Position numbers and translations under genes: made by a program | Notes under the pieces: model-generated | Seen by the model: the letters and a program-made list of their open reading frames with translations, nothing else | Database searches by the model: none | What the model was told of the DNA's origin: nothing | Shown: positions 21,115 through 29,868 of the stretch, piece after piece | How positions within the stretch are numbered: position 1 is the stretch's first letter | Layout of the letters: each line of letters begins with the position of its first letter | DNA from: Aliikangiella coralliicola | GTDB taxonomy: Bacteria > Pseudomonadota > Gammaproteobacteria > Enterobacterales > Kangiellaceae | DNA: 64,000 bases | Direction: 5' to 3' | NCBI RefSeq assembly: GCF_007004725.1 | Contig: NZ_ML660165.1 | Span: 186,001 to 250,000 of the forward strand

Positions 21115-22113
21115 TTGGCCAAACGAGACAAACTGACCCACCGACAAAAACGGCAAGTTGCCCAAAAGCAACGACAGCGCCTTCAAAATGAGCATAAGAT
21201 CCCATCAATGAGTGAACTGTCGGACTCAAAAAACGGTTTAATTGTCAGTCGGTATGGCGAACAGGCTGATGTGATCGAGCTGCAGAGTAAACAAAAATAT
21301 CGATGTTATCTACGTCAGAATCTGGGAGCACCTGTTGCTGGTGATAAGGTTAAATTTCGCCTCGATCCTTCCAACCAGGGCGTGGTTGAAGCCATTTATG
21401 ATCGCACTTCGATACTCAATCGTCCCTCTCCCCATCAGGGTCTCAAACCAGTCGTTGCCAACATTAATCTAGTATTGGTAGTCACCGCGCCGTTACCTGA
21501 TTTTTCAGCCTCTTTGTTGGATCGTTACCTTGTCGCACTTAGAGATGCGAATATTGAGACGGTAATCATCGCTAACAAATGGGATTTGGAAAAAGAAATA
21601 GTGCAACAAGATATTGAGTCGCAACTCAAAATATATGAAGCGCTAGGTTATCCTGTGATTAAAATCAGCACTAAGAAAGAATCGGAATTAACACCAATAG
21701 CTGACCTTATTCGCGATAAGCATTGTATTCTGGTGGGCCAGTCAGGCGTAGGAAAGTCGTCAATCATCAATCAATTATTTCCTGGACAGAACAGTTTGGT
21801 AAACGAGGTTTCTGAAAACTCACGTCTTGGGCAACATACAACAACTGCATCCCAATTGTTTCTATTCGAAACATCAGATGGTTTTATCATTGACTCTCCC
21901 GGCATTCGAGAGTTTGGTTTGTGGCATATGGAACCTAATACAATTGCCAACGGTTTTATCGAGTTTGAGCCCTACATCGGCAGTTGCAAATTTCGCGACT
22001 GCAAGCATGTGAATGAACCTGGTTGTAATATTATTGCGGCAGTAAAAAAAGGTGCTATTACACAACAGCGATGGCAAAACTATTGCAAAATTATTAGCGC
22101 ACCTGAACACTAA
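21115..22113 (+). CDS. rsgA: RsgA, ribosome biogenesis GTPase of the small subunit
   Basis: RsgA is a circularly permuted GTPase that acts late in 30S assembly. It has a basic N-terminus (MAKRDKLTHRQKRQVAQKQRQRL), an OB fold, NKWDLE (G4, about 160-165) ahead of the P-loop GQSGVGKSSIINQLFP (G1, about 210-225), and DSPGIREFG (G3). The zinc-binding tail CKFRDCKHVNEPGC completes it. The order G4-G1-G3 is the family hallmark. The start is TTG with GAGAG upstream; the first plausible ATG is far inside, so TTG is favoured. It is next to orn as in Pseudomonas and E. coli. Confidence 0.95.
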   Translation: MAKRDKLTHRQKRQVAQKQRQRLQNEHKIPSMSELSDSKNGLIVSRYGEQADVIELQSKQKYRCYLRQNLGAPVAGDKVKFRLDPSNQGVVEAIYDRTSILNRPSPHQGLKPVVANINLVLVVTAPLPDFSASLLDRYLVALRDANIETVIIANKWDLEKEIVQQDIESQLKIYEALGYPVIKISTKKESELTPIADLIRDKHCILVGQSGVGKSSIINQLFPGQNSLVNEVSENSRLGQHTTTASQLFLFETSDGFIIDSPGIREFGLWHMEPNTIANGFIEFEPYIGSCKFRDCKHVNEPGCNIIAAVKKGAITQQRWQNYCKIISAPEH

Positions 22114-22218
22114 AGTCGCCGGAAACCACTAAGAAAATTTTTATAAACACCTAGCCGGAGGAATCTCTATATTTCTTAGTTTAAACCTTTCTTTTATGTA
22201 AGCTGACTTTTTGTAAAC

Positions 22219-24810
22219 CTAAGTTTTTTGGACAAAATCAAGCAAATTGCCATCTGTTATCGGCTTAGAAAAGTAAAACCCTTGCGCAACGGAATAATCC
22301 ATCTTTTTTATGAGTTCTAACTGTTCTTTGGTCTCAATTCCTTCGGCAACGATGTGGATGCCGAGATTGTTGGCCAGCAAAGCGATTGATTCCACAATAG
22401 CCTGGTTACTGAGCGGACCTTCCAGCGCAATGATAAAGGAGCGGTCCAGCTTAATGGCATCAAATGGAAACTTGTGTAGGTAACTCAATGAAGAATACCC
22501 GGTGCCAAAATCATCCAGGTACACCTTGATCCCCATCGATTTAAGTTCTCTGACAAAACTTAATGCTGCCTTGTAATCTTCAATTAAGATACTTTCGGTA
22601 ATTTCGACATTCAGTTTATCTGGTGTAATTTTAAACTCATCCAACTTGTGGCGAATGAAATCATCAAGTGTCCTGGAAAGAATTTGAATTGATGAAACAT
22701 TGACGTTGAGATACAGGTCTGCGAGATGAGGGGTCGCTTTAAACCTGGCTAACGTTCGACAAGCCATTTCGATAACCGCTTCGCCAATTTCTACAATCAA
22801 ACCCGTTTCTTCCGCAACTGGAATGAATTCACCTGGATTAATCAGGCCACTTTCAGGATGTCGCCAGCGAACCAATGCTTCGAAGCCAACCGGTCGATTG
22901 CCTTGAAGCTCTACTAAGGGCTGATACTCAAGAAATAATTGCCCACCCGAAACAGCGTCTCTCAAATCCCGTTCCATTTTCATTCGATTTGTGACAATTT
23001 TTTTAATATTCGAATCGAAAAAGCAGTAACGGTTTTTGCCTTGGTGTTTCGCCTGGTACATTGCAGCATCAGCGTCACTCATAATAACTTCTGCAGATGT
23101 TTCAAAAGAATTAGCCAGGCGAACACCGACACTCGCGCTAGTGATCAACGAGTGTCCAGCAACTTCAACTGGTTTTCTCAGCTTATTCAATATTCGAGCA
23201 CAAAAACGTAAAGCGACGGCATCATCGGGAATATCCGGCATTAAAATACAAAACTCGTCTCCGCCTAGACGCGCCACTAAATCATCTGAGCGTATACATT
23301 GTTTAAGCTGCTTGGCTACCTCGATTAAAAATAAATCTCCCACGTGGTGCCCCAGACTGTCATTGATGATTTTGAAACGGTCCAGGTCAAGAAATAGCAA
23401 AGCTAGTTTAATTTCTTTTTTATCCTGCTTGCTATCTAATAAATCATTAAGAACATTGGATAATTGAAGTCGGTTAGGAAGCCCGGTCAAACTATCATGT
23501 AAACTCTCATGCGCCAGTCGTTTTTCCACCAGCTTTCTTTTTTCAATCGTTTCCTCAAGTTCAAATGTTCTTTCTTTAACTCTTCGCTCCAGATTTTCAT
23601 GTGCTTGACGAAGTGAGTCAGCATCTTTTTTGCGCAATATTGCTGTTGCCACCTGTTGCCCAATAGTCAACAATATCATCTGGTGCTCACTACTATAAAC
23701 AATGTCCTCTTGATAACTTTGAATAGCCAATACGCCAAAAATATGTTGTTTATCTTTAAGCGGCACGCCTAACCAACTAACACATCGCTTACTACCGTAA
23801 AATCCTTTCTCGTCTTGATCGTGATGAAATAAAAAAGACTCTCCGGTGGTAAGAATTTTTTCGGTAAATCCAGTATCGCCAAGTTTTTTATCAAAACGTC
23901 TACTGGGTGGACTCGCGTCAAATTCATCGACAAAATAAGGAAATTCAATAAACGCATTATCATCGGTTAGCAGAGCGATATATTCGTTACGCGCATACAT
24001 CAGTCGCTCGATAATTTTATGAACGCTTTGAAACAAATCCTTGAGGCTACCTGAAGTGCTAACCAGCTCTGTGATCTGATATAAAGCGGCCTGAATTTGC
24101 TGGCTTTTTTTTCGCTCCTGTACTTCTGCCGCCAACACAGTATTCATTTTATTCAGATCTCGGGTTCTTTCTTCAACCCGCTTTTCTAAAACTGCATTCG
24201 CATCTTTTAGTGATAGTTCTGATTGCTTACTTTTGAAAACCAGCGCAATATGACGGGCAACAAATTGCATGACATCTTCTTCTTGAGGGCCATAGCTAAT
24301 ATCATCGCGATAACTTTGAATAACAAGCCCACCGAGAACCTCATCATTATACTTAAGCGGAATTCCCAGCCACTCGACACAATCGGCACCAACTGCATCG
24401 ATGACATTTTTCTTCTGTAAGAAATCGATTTCTTGCGCTGTTAAATGCTGCATGCTGCCAGTTCTCAGCATATAACCCGTGATAGTGCGGCGAAGCTTTT
24501 CAGACGAAAGTTTATTTAACGTGCCAACATCCTGATCGTACTCATCGACCACATAAACAAAATTAATCAGGCTTTTACCTTGTTCATACAGCGCGACAAA
24601 AAAGTTTTCAGCGTAAGTTAGCTGCTTGATAATGCCGTGCAACTCTTTGCAATAATCTTCAAGTGTATAGGTCGTTACCGCACACTCAGAAATTTGAATC
24701 AGTGCAGACTCTAACAAGGTTCGTTCGGAGCCAATCGAGTTATTTGAAGCTAACTGTTTAGGCTTACCAGCCGAGTTATCATTTTCAGTTTGATTATTAT
24801 TTTTCTCCAT
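22219..24810 (-). CDS. GAF-GAF-GGDEF-EAL c-di-GMP turnover protein
   Basis: This 863-residue cytoplasmic protein has two GAF domains (about 30-190 and 240-400), each starting with the similar text ALIQISECA / ALYQITELV and followed by a coiled coil (KRVEERTRDLNK; RRVKERTFELEE). A GGDEF domain (SLHDSLTGLPNR ... RLGGDEF, about 440-605) and an EAL domain (GFEALVRWRHPESG ... DDFGTGYSSLSYL ... IVAEGIET, about 615-860) follow. Both catalytic motifs look intact, so it may both make and break c-di-GMP. The duplicated GAF-coiled-coil unit suggests internal duplication. It starts 21 bp after motB on the same strand, so it is likely co-transcribed with the stator genes. Confidence 0.92.
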   Translation of the reverse strand: MEKNNNQTENDNSAGKPKQLASNNSIGSERTLLESALIQISECAVTTYTLEDYCKELHGIIKQLTYAENFFVALYEQGKSLINFVYVVDEYDQDVGTLNKLSSEKLRRTITGYMLRTGSMQHLTAQEIDFLQKKNVIDAVGADCVEWLGIPLKYNDEVLGGLVIQSYRDDISYGPQEEDVMQFVARHIALVFKSKQSELSLKDANAVLEKRVEERTRDLNKMNTVLAAEVQERKKSQQIQAALYQITELVSTSGSLKDLFQSVHKIIERLMYARNEYIALLTDDNAFIEFPYFVDEFDASPPSRRFDKKLGDTGFTEKILTTGESFLFHHDQDEKGFYGSKRCVSWLGVPLKDKQHIFGVLAIQSYQEDIVYSSEHQMILLTIGQQVATAILRKKDADSLRQAHENLERRVKERTFELEETIEKRKLVEKRLAHESLHDSLTGLPNRLQLSNVLNDLLDSKQDKKEIKLALLFLDLDRFKIINDSLGHHVGDLFLIEVAKQLKQCIRSDDLVARLGGDEFCILMPDIPDDAVALRFCARILNKLRKPVEVAGHSLITSASVGVRLANSFETSAEVIMSDADAAMYQAKHQGKNRYCFFDSNIKKIVTNRMKMERDLRDAVSGGQLFLEYQPLVELQGNRPVGFEALVRWRHPESGLINPGEFIPVAEETGLIVEIGEAVIEMACRTLARFKATPHLADLYLNVNVSSIQILSRTLDDFIRHKLDEFKITPDKLNVEITESILIEDYKAALSFVRELKSMGIKVYLDDFGTGYSSLSYLHKFPFDAIKLDRSFIIALEGPLSNQAIVESIALLANNLGIHIVAEGIETKEQLELIKKMDYSVAQGFYFSKPITDGNLLDFVQKT

Positions 24811-24831
24811 CGTATTTTCTGCCTGCCAGCC

Positions 24832-25731
24832 TCACTCTACACCGAGAACTTGTTTCTCAATATTTTCTGCAACACTGCGCTTTAAGACAATAATCGCAAT
24901 TCTTCTATTCACAGGATTGTGTGGATTTTGCTGATCAAACAAAATTGAGGAAGAAAATCCTTCGACACGTGCAATTTTCTTTTCTTTAATTCCGCCAAAA
25001 AGTAACTCTCTGCGAGCCGCATTTGCGCGATCAGCCGAAAGCTCCCAGTTACCGTAATTTTCTCTTTCTACGTATGGCGTTGCGTCCGTATGGCCGGTAA
25101 CACTGAGTTTGTTAGGCACTTGTTTTAGCACATTTGCCAAACCTCTCAGGATAGTTTTAGAGTAATACTTTGGTTCTGCACTACCGCTATCAAACATTGG
25201 CCGCTTGTCTTTATCAACTATCTGGATCCGTAACCCGGACGGTGTAATATCTATCATAACTTGTTCTCTAAACTGGCTAAAATCGATACTATTTTCAACC
25301 AGAAATTCCAGCTCTTTTTTGAGTTGTTTTAGCTTTTCAATTTCTTTTTGTTCTGCCAACTTAGCCAGTTCTTCTTCAGAGAGCGGCTTATTAGATGCTT
25401 CGTTTTTGGATATCTCAGATTCAATGTCATCGGTTTCTGGTTGAATTGTTTCAATTTCAATAACAGCAACATTAGCACCACCTTCACCAATTACAGCCGG
25501 ACTGGATCCAGCTTTCTCTTGAAACCCCGATGGGTCATGAAAGTAACCGGAAATAGCCTGTTTCTCATCTTCCGAAGTATTACCCATAAGCCACAACAAC
25601 AGAAAAAAAGCCATCATCGCAGTAGCGAAATCAGCAAATGCAACTTTCCAGCTTCCGCCATGAAAATCGTGCCCCTTACGTTTGACACGCTTGATGATAA
25701 TGGGTTTGGCTTTCTCTAACTCATCAACCAT
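24832..25731 (-). CDS. motB: Flagellar motor stator protein MotB
   Basis: MotB anchors the stator to peptidoglycan and carries the proton-binding aspartate. The single N-terminal membrane segment, SWKVAFADFATAMMAFFLLLWLM (about 26-48), contains that Asp. The plug-like segment EDEKQAISGYFHDPSGF follows, and the C-terminal OmpA-like domain has SVTGHTDATPYVERENYGNWELSADRANAARRELL and RRIAIIVL. Length is 299. motA lies 129 bp upstream, a rather wide gap for this pair, and the GAF-GAF-GGDEF-EAL gene follows at 21 bp. No other flagellar genes are in the window. Confidence 0.95.
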   Translation of the reverse strand: MVDELEKAKPIIIKRVKRKGHDFHGGSWKVAFADFATAMMAFFLLLWLMGNTSEDEKQAISGYFHDPSGFQEKAGSSPAVIGEGGANVAVIEIETIQPETDDIESEISKNEASNKPLSEEELAKLAEQKEIEKLKQLKKELEFLVENSIDFSQFREQVMIDITPSGLRIQIVDKDKRPMFDSGSAEPKYYSKTILRGLANVLKQVPNKLSVTGHTDATPYVERENYGNWELSADRANAARRELLFGGIKEKKIARVEGFSSSILFDQQNPHNPVNRRIAIIVLKRSVAENIEKQVLGVE

Positions 25732-25860
25732 TAATTGTTAACTCTCTTTCCTGAATCTTTCTCACCAGAAACTTTCATCTTAGATACACCTCAAAAACCA
25801 GCTAGCTCGGAATAATCGTTAGCACCGAAAACCAATTACTTTACTGTTGATGGTAGAAAA

Positions 25861-26715
25861 CTAGCGTAACCCTTTAACGCATTCCTCTAACTCGTAAAAA
25901 TCTGGCCTCACATCGCTATACAAAGTTTTACGACCAAACTCAACAGCAACCTGGGGGGGCATTCCATTCACTGTTGCCAAAATACAAACTTTCATGCATT
26001 CAAAAAACTTACTTTCTTCAACGGCGATGTGCTCCATAACATTTGATAAAGGCGCAACAAATCCATAAGCCAGCAAAATACCTAAAAAAGTTCCCACTAG
26101 CGCAGCCGCAACATGAATACCGATAACCTCTGGTGGGCCGCCGAGCGACTGCATAGTGATGACAATACCGAGTACCGCTGCAACGATACCGAAACCTGGT
26201 AATGCATCTGCGACTTTAGCAACCGCATGAGAAGGCGCGAGAATTTCGTGCTCTCGAGTTTCGAGCTCTACATCCATTAAGTTTTCTAGTTCATATGAAG
26301 TCATGTCGCCAATAACCATCAGACGAAGATAGTCACACATAAAATTAAGTGCTGGTTTATTGTTGGTAATCATCGGAAAGCGGCTAAAAAGTTCGCTTTC
26401 ATCGGGGTCTTCAATATGTCGTTCAATAGCAATTAAACCTTCTCTGCGAATGACATTAAAGACTTGGTATAGAAGTGACAGAAGCTCCAGGTAAAAACTC
26501 TTTGTATACTTTTTGCCGAACAATAAGCCAGGTAACTGCTTAAATGTCGCAATAGTGACCTTGGTAGGATTAGCAGTAATAAATGCGCCTAAAGCCGCCC
26601 CACCAATGATCAACAATTCAAAGGGCTGCCATAACGCCGCAATTTCCCCGTGTGATAATACATAACCGCCCAAAACGGCAGCTAGAACAACAATCCCACC
26701 AATTAAAACTGTCAT
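25861..26715 (-). CDS. motA: Flagellar motor stator protein MotA
   Basis: MotA forms the ion channel and torque-generating loop of the stator with MotB. The four membrane segments are visible (VLIGGIVVLAAVLGGYVL; PFELLIIGGAALGAFI; GFGIVAAVLGIVITMQSLG; AALVGTFLGILLAYGFVAPL). A cytoplasmic loop with FNVIRREGLIAIERHIEDPDESELFSRFP lies between the second and third. At 284 residues it has the E. coli-type length, and with MotB it fits a proton-type stator rather than PomAB. It heads the motA-motB-c-di-GMP gene group and is divergent from psd. Confidence 0.95.
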   Translation of the reverse strand: MTVLIGGIVVLAAVLGGYVLSHGEIAALWQPFELLIIGGAALGAFITANPTKVTIATFKQLPGLLFGKKYTKSFYLELLSLLYQVFNVIRREGLIAIERHIEDPDESELFSRFPMITNNKPALNFMCDYLRLMVIGDMTSYELENLMDVELETREHEILAPSHAVAKVADALPGFGIVAAVLGIVITMQSLGGPPEVIGIHVAAALVGTFLGILLAYGFVAPLSNVMEHIAVEESKFFECMKVCILATVNGMPPQVAVEFGRKTLYSDVRPDFYELEECVKGLR

Positions 26716-26825
26716 TTAATTTTTACTCAGTACAAAAAGTTAATATTTGGCCATCCATTGCCTATCGATATTCGTTAATAAGATAATAATAAATATAGTT
26801 AAAGATCGTCAGCCACGCCTAAAAC

Positions 26826-26854
26826 CTGACATTTCCAGTAAATATCGGTAAAAT
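26826..26854 (+). promoter_or_regulatory. Likely sigma-70 promoter of psd
   Basis: CTGACA at 26826-26831 and TAAAAT at 26849-26854 are separated by 17 bp. They lie 33 nt before the psd start. The match is five of six at each hexamer. Confidence 0.6.
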
Positions 26855-26886
26855 GCCGTCAAATTTTAATACTACCTTCAATAAAT

Positions 26887-27750
26887 ATGTCGTTTACCGA
26901 ACAATTAAAGATAATATCTCAATACCTGATACCACAACATGGAATATCAATCGCAGCCGGAAAACTGGCGGAAGTAAAAACAGAATGGTTTAAAAATCTG
27001 TTCATTAAAAAATTTGCTGCAGCGTACAATATTGACATGTCTATCGCAGAAGAGCCTGAATTAACCAACTACGCTTGCTTTAATGATTTTTTTACCCGAG
27101 CGATCAAACTTGATAGTCGACCAATTGACACAGACGAGAAAAGCTTTTGCTCACCGGTCGACGGCGCAATGAGTCAGTTTGGAAAAATCGAAGAAGGTCG
27201 AATTATTCAAGCGAAAAATCATCACTACACGGCGTTAGAATTATTAGGTGGTGACGAGCAACGCGCTAAGCATTTTACCAACGGCGAGTTTTGCACCATC
27301 TACCTGGCGCCAAAAGACTACCATCGAATCCATATGCCCTGCGACGGCAAACTGACAGCGATGAGTCATGTGCCCGGTAAATTATTTTCGGTCAATCCAT
27401 TAACTGCCAACAATGTTCCGAATTTATTTGCTCGAAATGAAAGAGTGATTAGTTATTTCGACACCGAGTTTGGTCAGCTCGCTTTAGTCGCTGTTGGCGC
27501 AACCATTGTTGGTAGCATTGAAACAGTTTGGGATGGAACCATCACACCACCAACACGAAAAGAAATTCGCAACTGGAAATATCTCGATAAAAGTATAACG
27601 CTGAAAAAAGGCGAAGAGATGGGACGATTTAAACTTGGTTCTACAGTTATCTTGTTAATGGAAAAGGCGAATTGGCAATGGAATAACCCTATTAATACAG
27701 GCTCAGATGTTTTACTGGGCGAAAAACTTGTCACAAAACTGGATAATTAA
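26887..27750 (+). CDS. psd: Phosphatidylserine decarboxylase Psd
   Basis: Psd makes phosphatidylethanolamine from phosphatidylserine at the inner membrane. It self-cleaves to a pyruvoyl enzyme at the Ser of LGST, seen here as GRFKLGSTVILL (about 250-258). The catalytic segments are SPVDGAMSQFG (about 92-102, Asp), DYHRIHMPCDGKL (about 138-150, His) and VGATIVGSIET. Length is 287. In Pseudomonas this gene also lies between motA and fimX. It has its own promoter and diverges from motA. Confidence 0.96.
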   Translation: MSFTEQLKIISQYLIPQHGISIAAGKLAEVKTEWFKNLFIKKFAAAYNIDMSIAEEPELTNYACFNDFFTRAIKLDSRPIDTDEKSFCSPVDGAMSQFGKIEEGRIIQAKNHHYTALELLGGDEQRAKHFTNGEFCTIYLAPKDYHRIHMPCDGKLTAMSHVPGKLFSVNPLTANNVPNLFARNERVISYFDTEFGQLALVAVGATIVGSIETVWDGTITPPTRKEIRNWKYLDKSITLKKGEEMGRFKLGSTVILLMEKANWQWNNPINTGSDVLLGEKLVTKLDN

Positions 27751-27834
27751 TCTGGATTTTATTTAATTTATCCCAGTTTTTAAATATTGGAATAAAAAAA
27801 GCACGACACTTTTATAACTTAACGGCTTTTCACG

Positions 27835-27862
27835 TTGACACCCATGGGTCTTGATATATAAT
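27835..27862 (+). promoter_or_regulatory. Consensus sigma-70 promoter of the cold-shock gene
   Basis: A perfect TTGACA (27835-27840) and a perfect TATAAT (27857-27862) are separated by 16 bp. No better promoter is visible in the window. The expected start point near 27869 leaves a leader of about 140 nt before the cold-shock ORF. Confidence 0.88.
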
Positions 27863-27868
27863 CATTCT

Positions 27869-28011
27869 AGCTAGGAAATCAGGCGTATTTATGTTTAGTC
27901 GCATCGAAGTTCAAATATTAACTACCCGTTATTGTTGATCGTCTTGCTCTTCATAAGTTATTTCCAGATTTTGAAGCGATTTGTTTTTATATTTGTTTAC
28001 AGGAAAGGCAT
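27869..28011 (+). promoter_or_regulatory. Long 5' leader of cold-shock mRNA
   Basis: About 143 untranslated nt lie between the predicted transcription start and the ATG, close to the 159 nt of E. coli cspA, whose leader refolds with temperature. An AGGAAAGG Shine-Dalgarno stands 5-6 nt before the ATG. The leader is U-rich (for example the runs around 27960-28000). I cannot compute its fold by eye, so thermosensing is inferred only by analogy. Confidence 0.5.
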
Positions 28012-28218
28012 ATGTCAACAGTTACTGGTAAAGTTAAGTTTTTTAATGATTCAAAAGGTTTCGGTTTTATTGAGCAAGAGTCTGGTCCAGACGTATTTGT
28101 ACACTTTAGTGCAATTCAGTCAGAGGGTTTCAAAACTCTCGCGGAAGGCCAGCAAGTACAATTTACAATTACTCAAGGCCAAAAAGGTCCTCAGGCAGAA
28201 AACGTAGTTGCCATTTAA
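28012..28218 (+). CDS. CspA-family cold-shock protein
   Basis: This 68-residue cold-shock domain binds single-stranded RNA and DNA and melts RNA structure. RNP1 (KGFGFI) and RNP2 (VFVHFSAI) are intact, and the fold runs the whole length ([39 protein letters not shown]...). Which paralogue it is (cspA, cspE, cspD-like) cannot be decided. It is preceded by a consensus promoter with a long leader and followed by a perfect hairpin, so it is a single-gene unit probably under post-transcriptional temperature control. Overlapping frames on either strand here are shadows. Confidence 0.95.
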   Translation: MSTVTGKVKFFNDSKGFGFIEQESGPDVFVHFSAIQSEGFKTLAEGQQVQFTITQGQKGPQAENVVAI

Positions 28219-28231
28219 GTTTTGAGTAATG

Positions 28232-28250
28232 GCGCGTACCTCGTACGCGC
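28232..28250 (+). terminator. Hairpin downstream of the cold-shock gene
   Basis: A perfect GC-rich 8-bp stem (GCGCGTAC/GTACGCGC) with a 3-nt loop lies 14 nt past the stop codon. The T run comes only about 18 nt later, after a C-rich stretch, so this may be a 3' stabilising hairpin as much as an intrinsic terminator. Confidence 0.55.
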
Positions 28251-28370
28251 TACCGTCCCTCCCCCTCTTTTTTACTTCTCTATTGCAATACCTATCAACT
28301 AACTCAAAAGTCAATTAGCACAATATACTCTTGTAGCTAATGCACTGAACCAAGCATTAAACAACTAACT

Positions 28371-28598
28371 AACCTGAGGTTTGGATAAGGGAATTCAGCA
28401 GACTTCCCAATAGACAATTATTTCAATCATTTAAAATAATTTTTGATGAATTGATTAACTCAATATTGGCCAGTGTCACTATTTTTGTGGCTATCAAGGC
28501 AAGGCTGTGAAGCAATAGCAAGCTATTGAAAACGGACTTAACGTAGAGAGCCGCAAAAATAGGGGCGCTGGGGAATTTCCTTATCCGAATCTCAGGTT
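28371..28598. repeat. Dispersed palindromic repeat element, copy 1
   Basis: The 228-bp element lies between the cold-shock gene and epmA. Its outer 26-bp arms (28371-28396 and 28573-28598; AACCTGAGGTTTGGATAAGG and its near complement) pair at 23 of 26 positions. Inside, ATTGGCCAGTG precedes a 14-bp stem (28479-28492 with 28549-28562, one G-T pair). Between its arms lies a 56-nt core containing the hairpin CAATAGC-AA-GCTATTG (28513-28528). The second copy at 40318-40547 has the same plan. No ORF is present. It could be a MITE-like or REP/ERIC-like element, or a structured RNA. Confidence 0.85.
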
Positions 28599-28649
28599 AA
28601 ATTCAGCTTCAAACTTTTCGCGAGATAAAATTATTGAATTAATCAATGT

Positions 28650-29594
28650 TCACTGATTTACAGAAAATATCTTAGGTAAAACACGACGAATGTTATTTTC
28701 ACCGAGCTTAGCCATGATTAGTCGATCGATGCCAAGCGCGACACCGGCGCAGTCTGGTAGTCCTTTTTGTAACGCGCTGATGAAAGTGTCATCTATCTCT
28801 ATTTTCGGATAGCCAAGTTGATTTCTAATCGAATTATCATTATGAAATCGTGCTAACTGCTCTATTGGCTCAATCAACTCCCAAAAACCATTGGCAAGCT
28901 CCAGTCCCCCTAGGTAAGCTTCAAAGCGACAACCAATAGTTCCATAATCTCTTTCAGCAGTTCGCGCAAGTGACGCTTGCGAAGCGGGAAAATCATAGAT
29001 AAAAGTCACTTCATTAGAAGTAAATTGACTTTCAACAAGCTGCGAAAACAACAGTGTAAGATAATTGTCATAAAGCATATTATCAGGCAATTTTCCTAGC
29101 TTAGATTCAGCAAAAAGTGACAACTCTTCTACTGTCATATCAAATGGATCTATGTCGGCGTACTTTAAAAAAGCGTCACGATAACTCATATCTTGACGGG
29201 GTAGGTCTCCACAAATTAATTGAATAATTTGGAAGACTTCATCCATTAATTGGCGGTGATTAAAACCGACTCTATACCACTCAAGCATCGTGAACTCACT
29301 ACTGTGATGGAGCCCCTCTTCTTCGGAACGAAATACTTTACCTAGCTGATAGATATCTCCGCTACCATGGCATAACAGTTTCTTCATTGCGTATTCTGGC
29401 GAAGTCTGTAGGTAACCCAGTTTTTTTCCGGCAGGGCTCAACGCAACCATCGCGGACATATAGGGGTCGGTCACTGAAAATTCTCGTAAAAGAGAAGTAT
29501 CAACTTCAAGTGCGTTGGTGTCATGAAAGTATTCGCGAATGCTTCGAAAAACCTGGGCACGAATTTGCAAAACTTTTGGCAAGTTCATTGGCAT
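28650..29594 (-). CDS. epmA: EF-P--lysine ligase EpmA
   Basis: EpmA is a class II lysyl-tRNA synthetase paralogue that attaches (R)-beta-lysine to Lys34 of EF-P. It has the catalytic core without the tRNA anticodon-binding domain: SPEYAMKKLLCHGSGDIYQLGKVFRSEEEGLHHSSEFTMLEWYRVGF (motif 2, about 65-110), and motif 3 LPDCAGVALGIDRLIMAKLG near the end. At 314 residues it is slightly shorter than E. coli EpmA. An in-frame start two codons in (MNLPKVLQ) is also possible. efp lies upstream on the same strand but is separated by a terminator. Confidence 0.95.
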   Translation of the reverse strand: MPMNLPKVLQIRAQVFRSIREYFHDTNALEVDTSLLREFSVTDPYMSAMVALSPAGKKLGYLQTSPEYAMKKLLCHGSGDIYQLGKVFRSEEEGLHHSSEFTMLEWYRVGFNHRQLMDEVFQIIQLICGDLPRQDMSYRDAFLKYADIDPFDMTVEELSLFAESKLGKLPDNMLYDNYLTLLFSQLVESQFTSNEVTFIYDFPASQASLARTAERDYGTIGCRFEAYLGGLELANGFWELIEPIEQLARFHNDNSIRNQLGYPKIEIDDTFISALQKGLPDCAGVALGIDRLIMAKLGENNIRRVLPKIFSVNQ

Positions 29595-29703
29595 TGACTT
29601 ATCTCTAATACAAAACGGACAGAGTAAACAACTACAATAATTTTCCGATTTTGGTTTACCAGACTCTAGCTGAAGTCTAATACTTTATTACACTAAAGAA
29701 ATT

Positions 29704-29725
29704 AAAAAGCCGCTAAGTTAGCGGC
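29704..29725 (-). terminator. Intrinsic terminator after efp
   Basis: The stem GCCGCTA/TAGCGGC (29709-29715 with 29719-29725) has a 3-nt loop and is followed on the minus strand by TTTTT. It ends efp transcription before epmA. Confidence 0.8.
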
Positions 29726-29868
29726 AAATTTATTATTGTATCGAAATCAACTGTTGTCTTATTTAAATACTGCTTACACCACAGCGTTCAAACGATATGA
29801 TGTTAATGCGACAACTTCTTGGAGGTATTGAGCTTCGAATACGTCCAGCGTTACTACCTCCAATCTAA

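Noticed and set aside
22128-22180. Hairpin ACTAAGAAA/TTTCTTAGT between rsgA and the GAF-GGDEF-EAL gene
   Set aside because: The arms are 35 nt apart and AT-rich, with no adjacent U tract; too weak to call a terminator.
27932-28207. Longer frame overlapping the cold-shock gene
   Set aside because: It is out of frame with the perfectly conserved cold-shock domain and begins within its leader.
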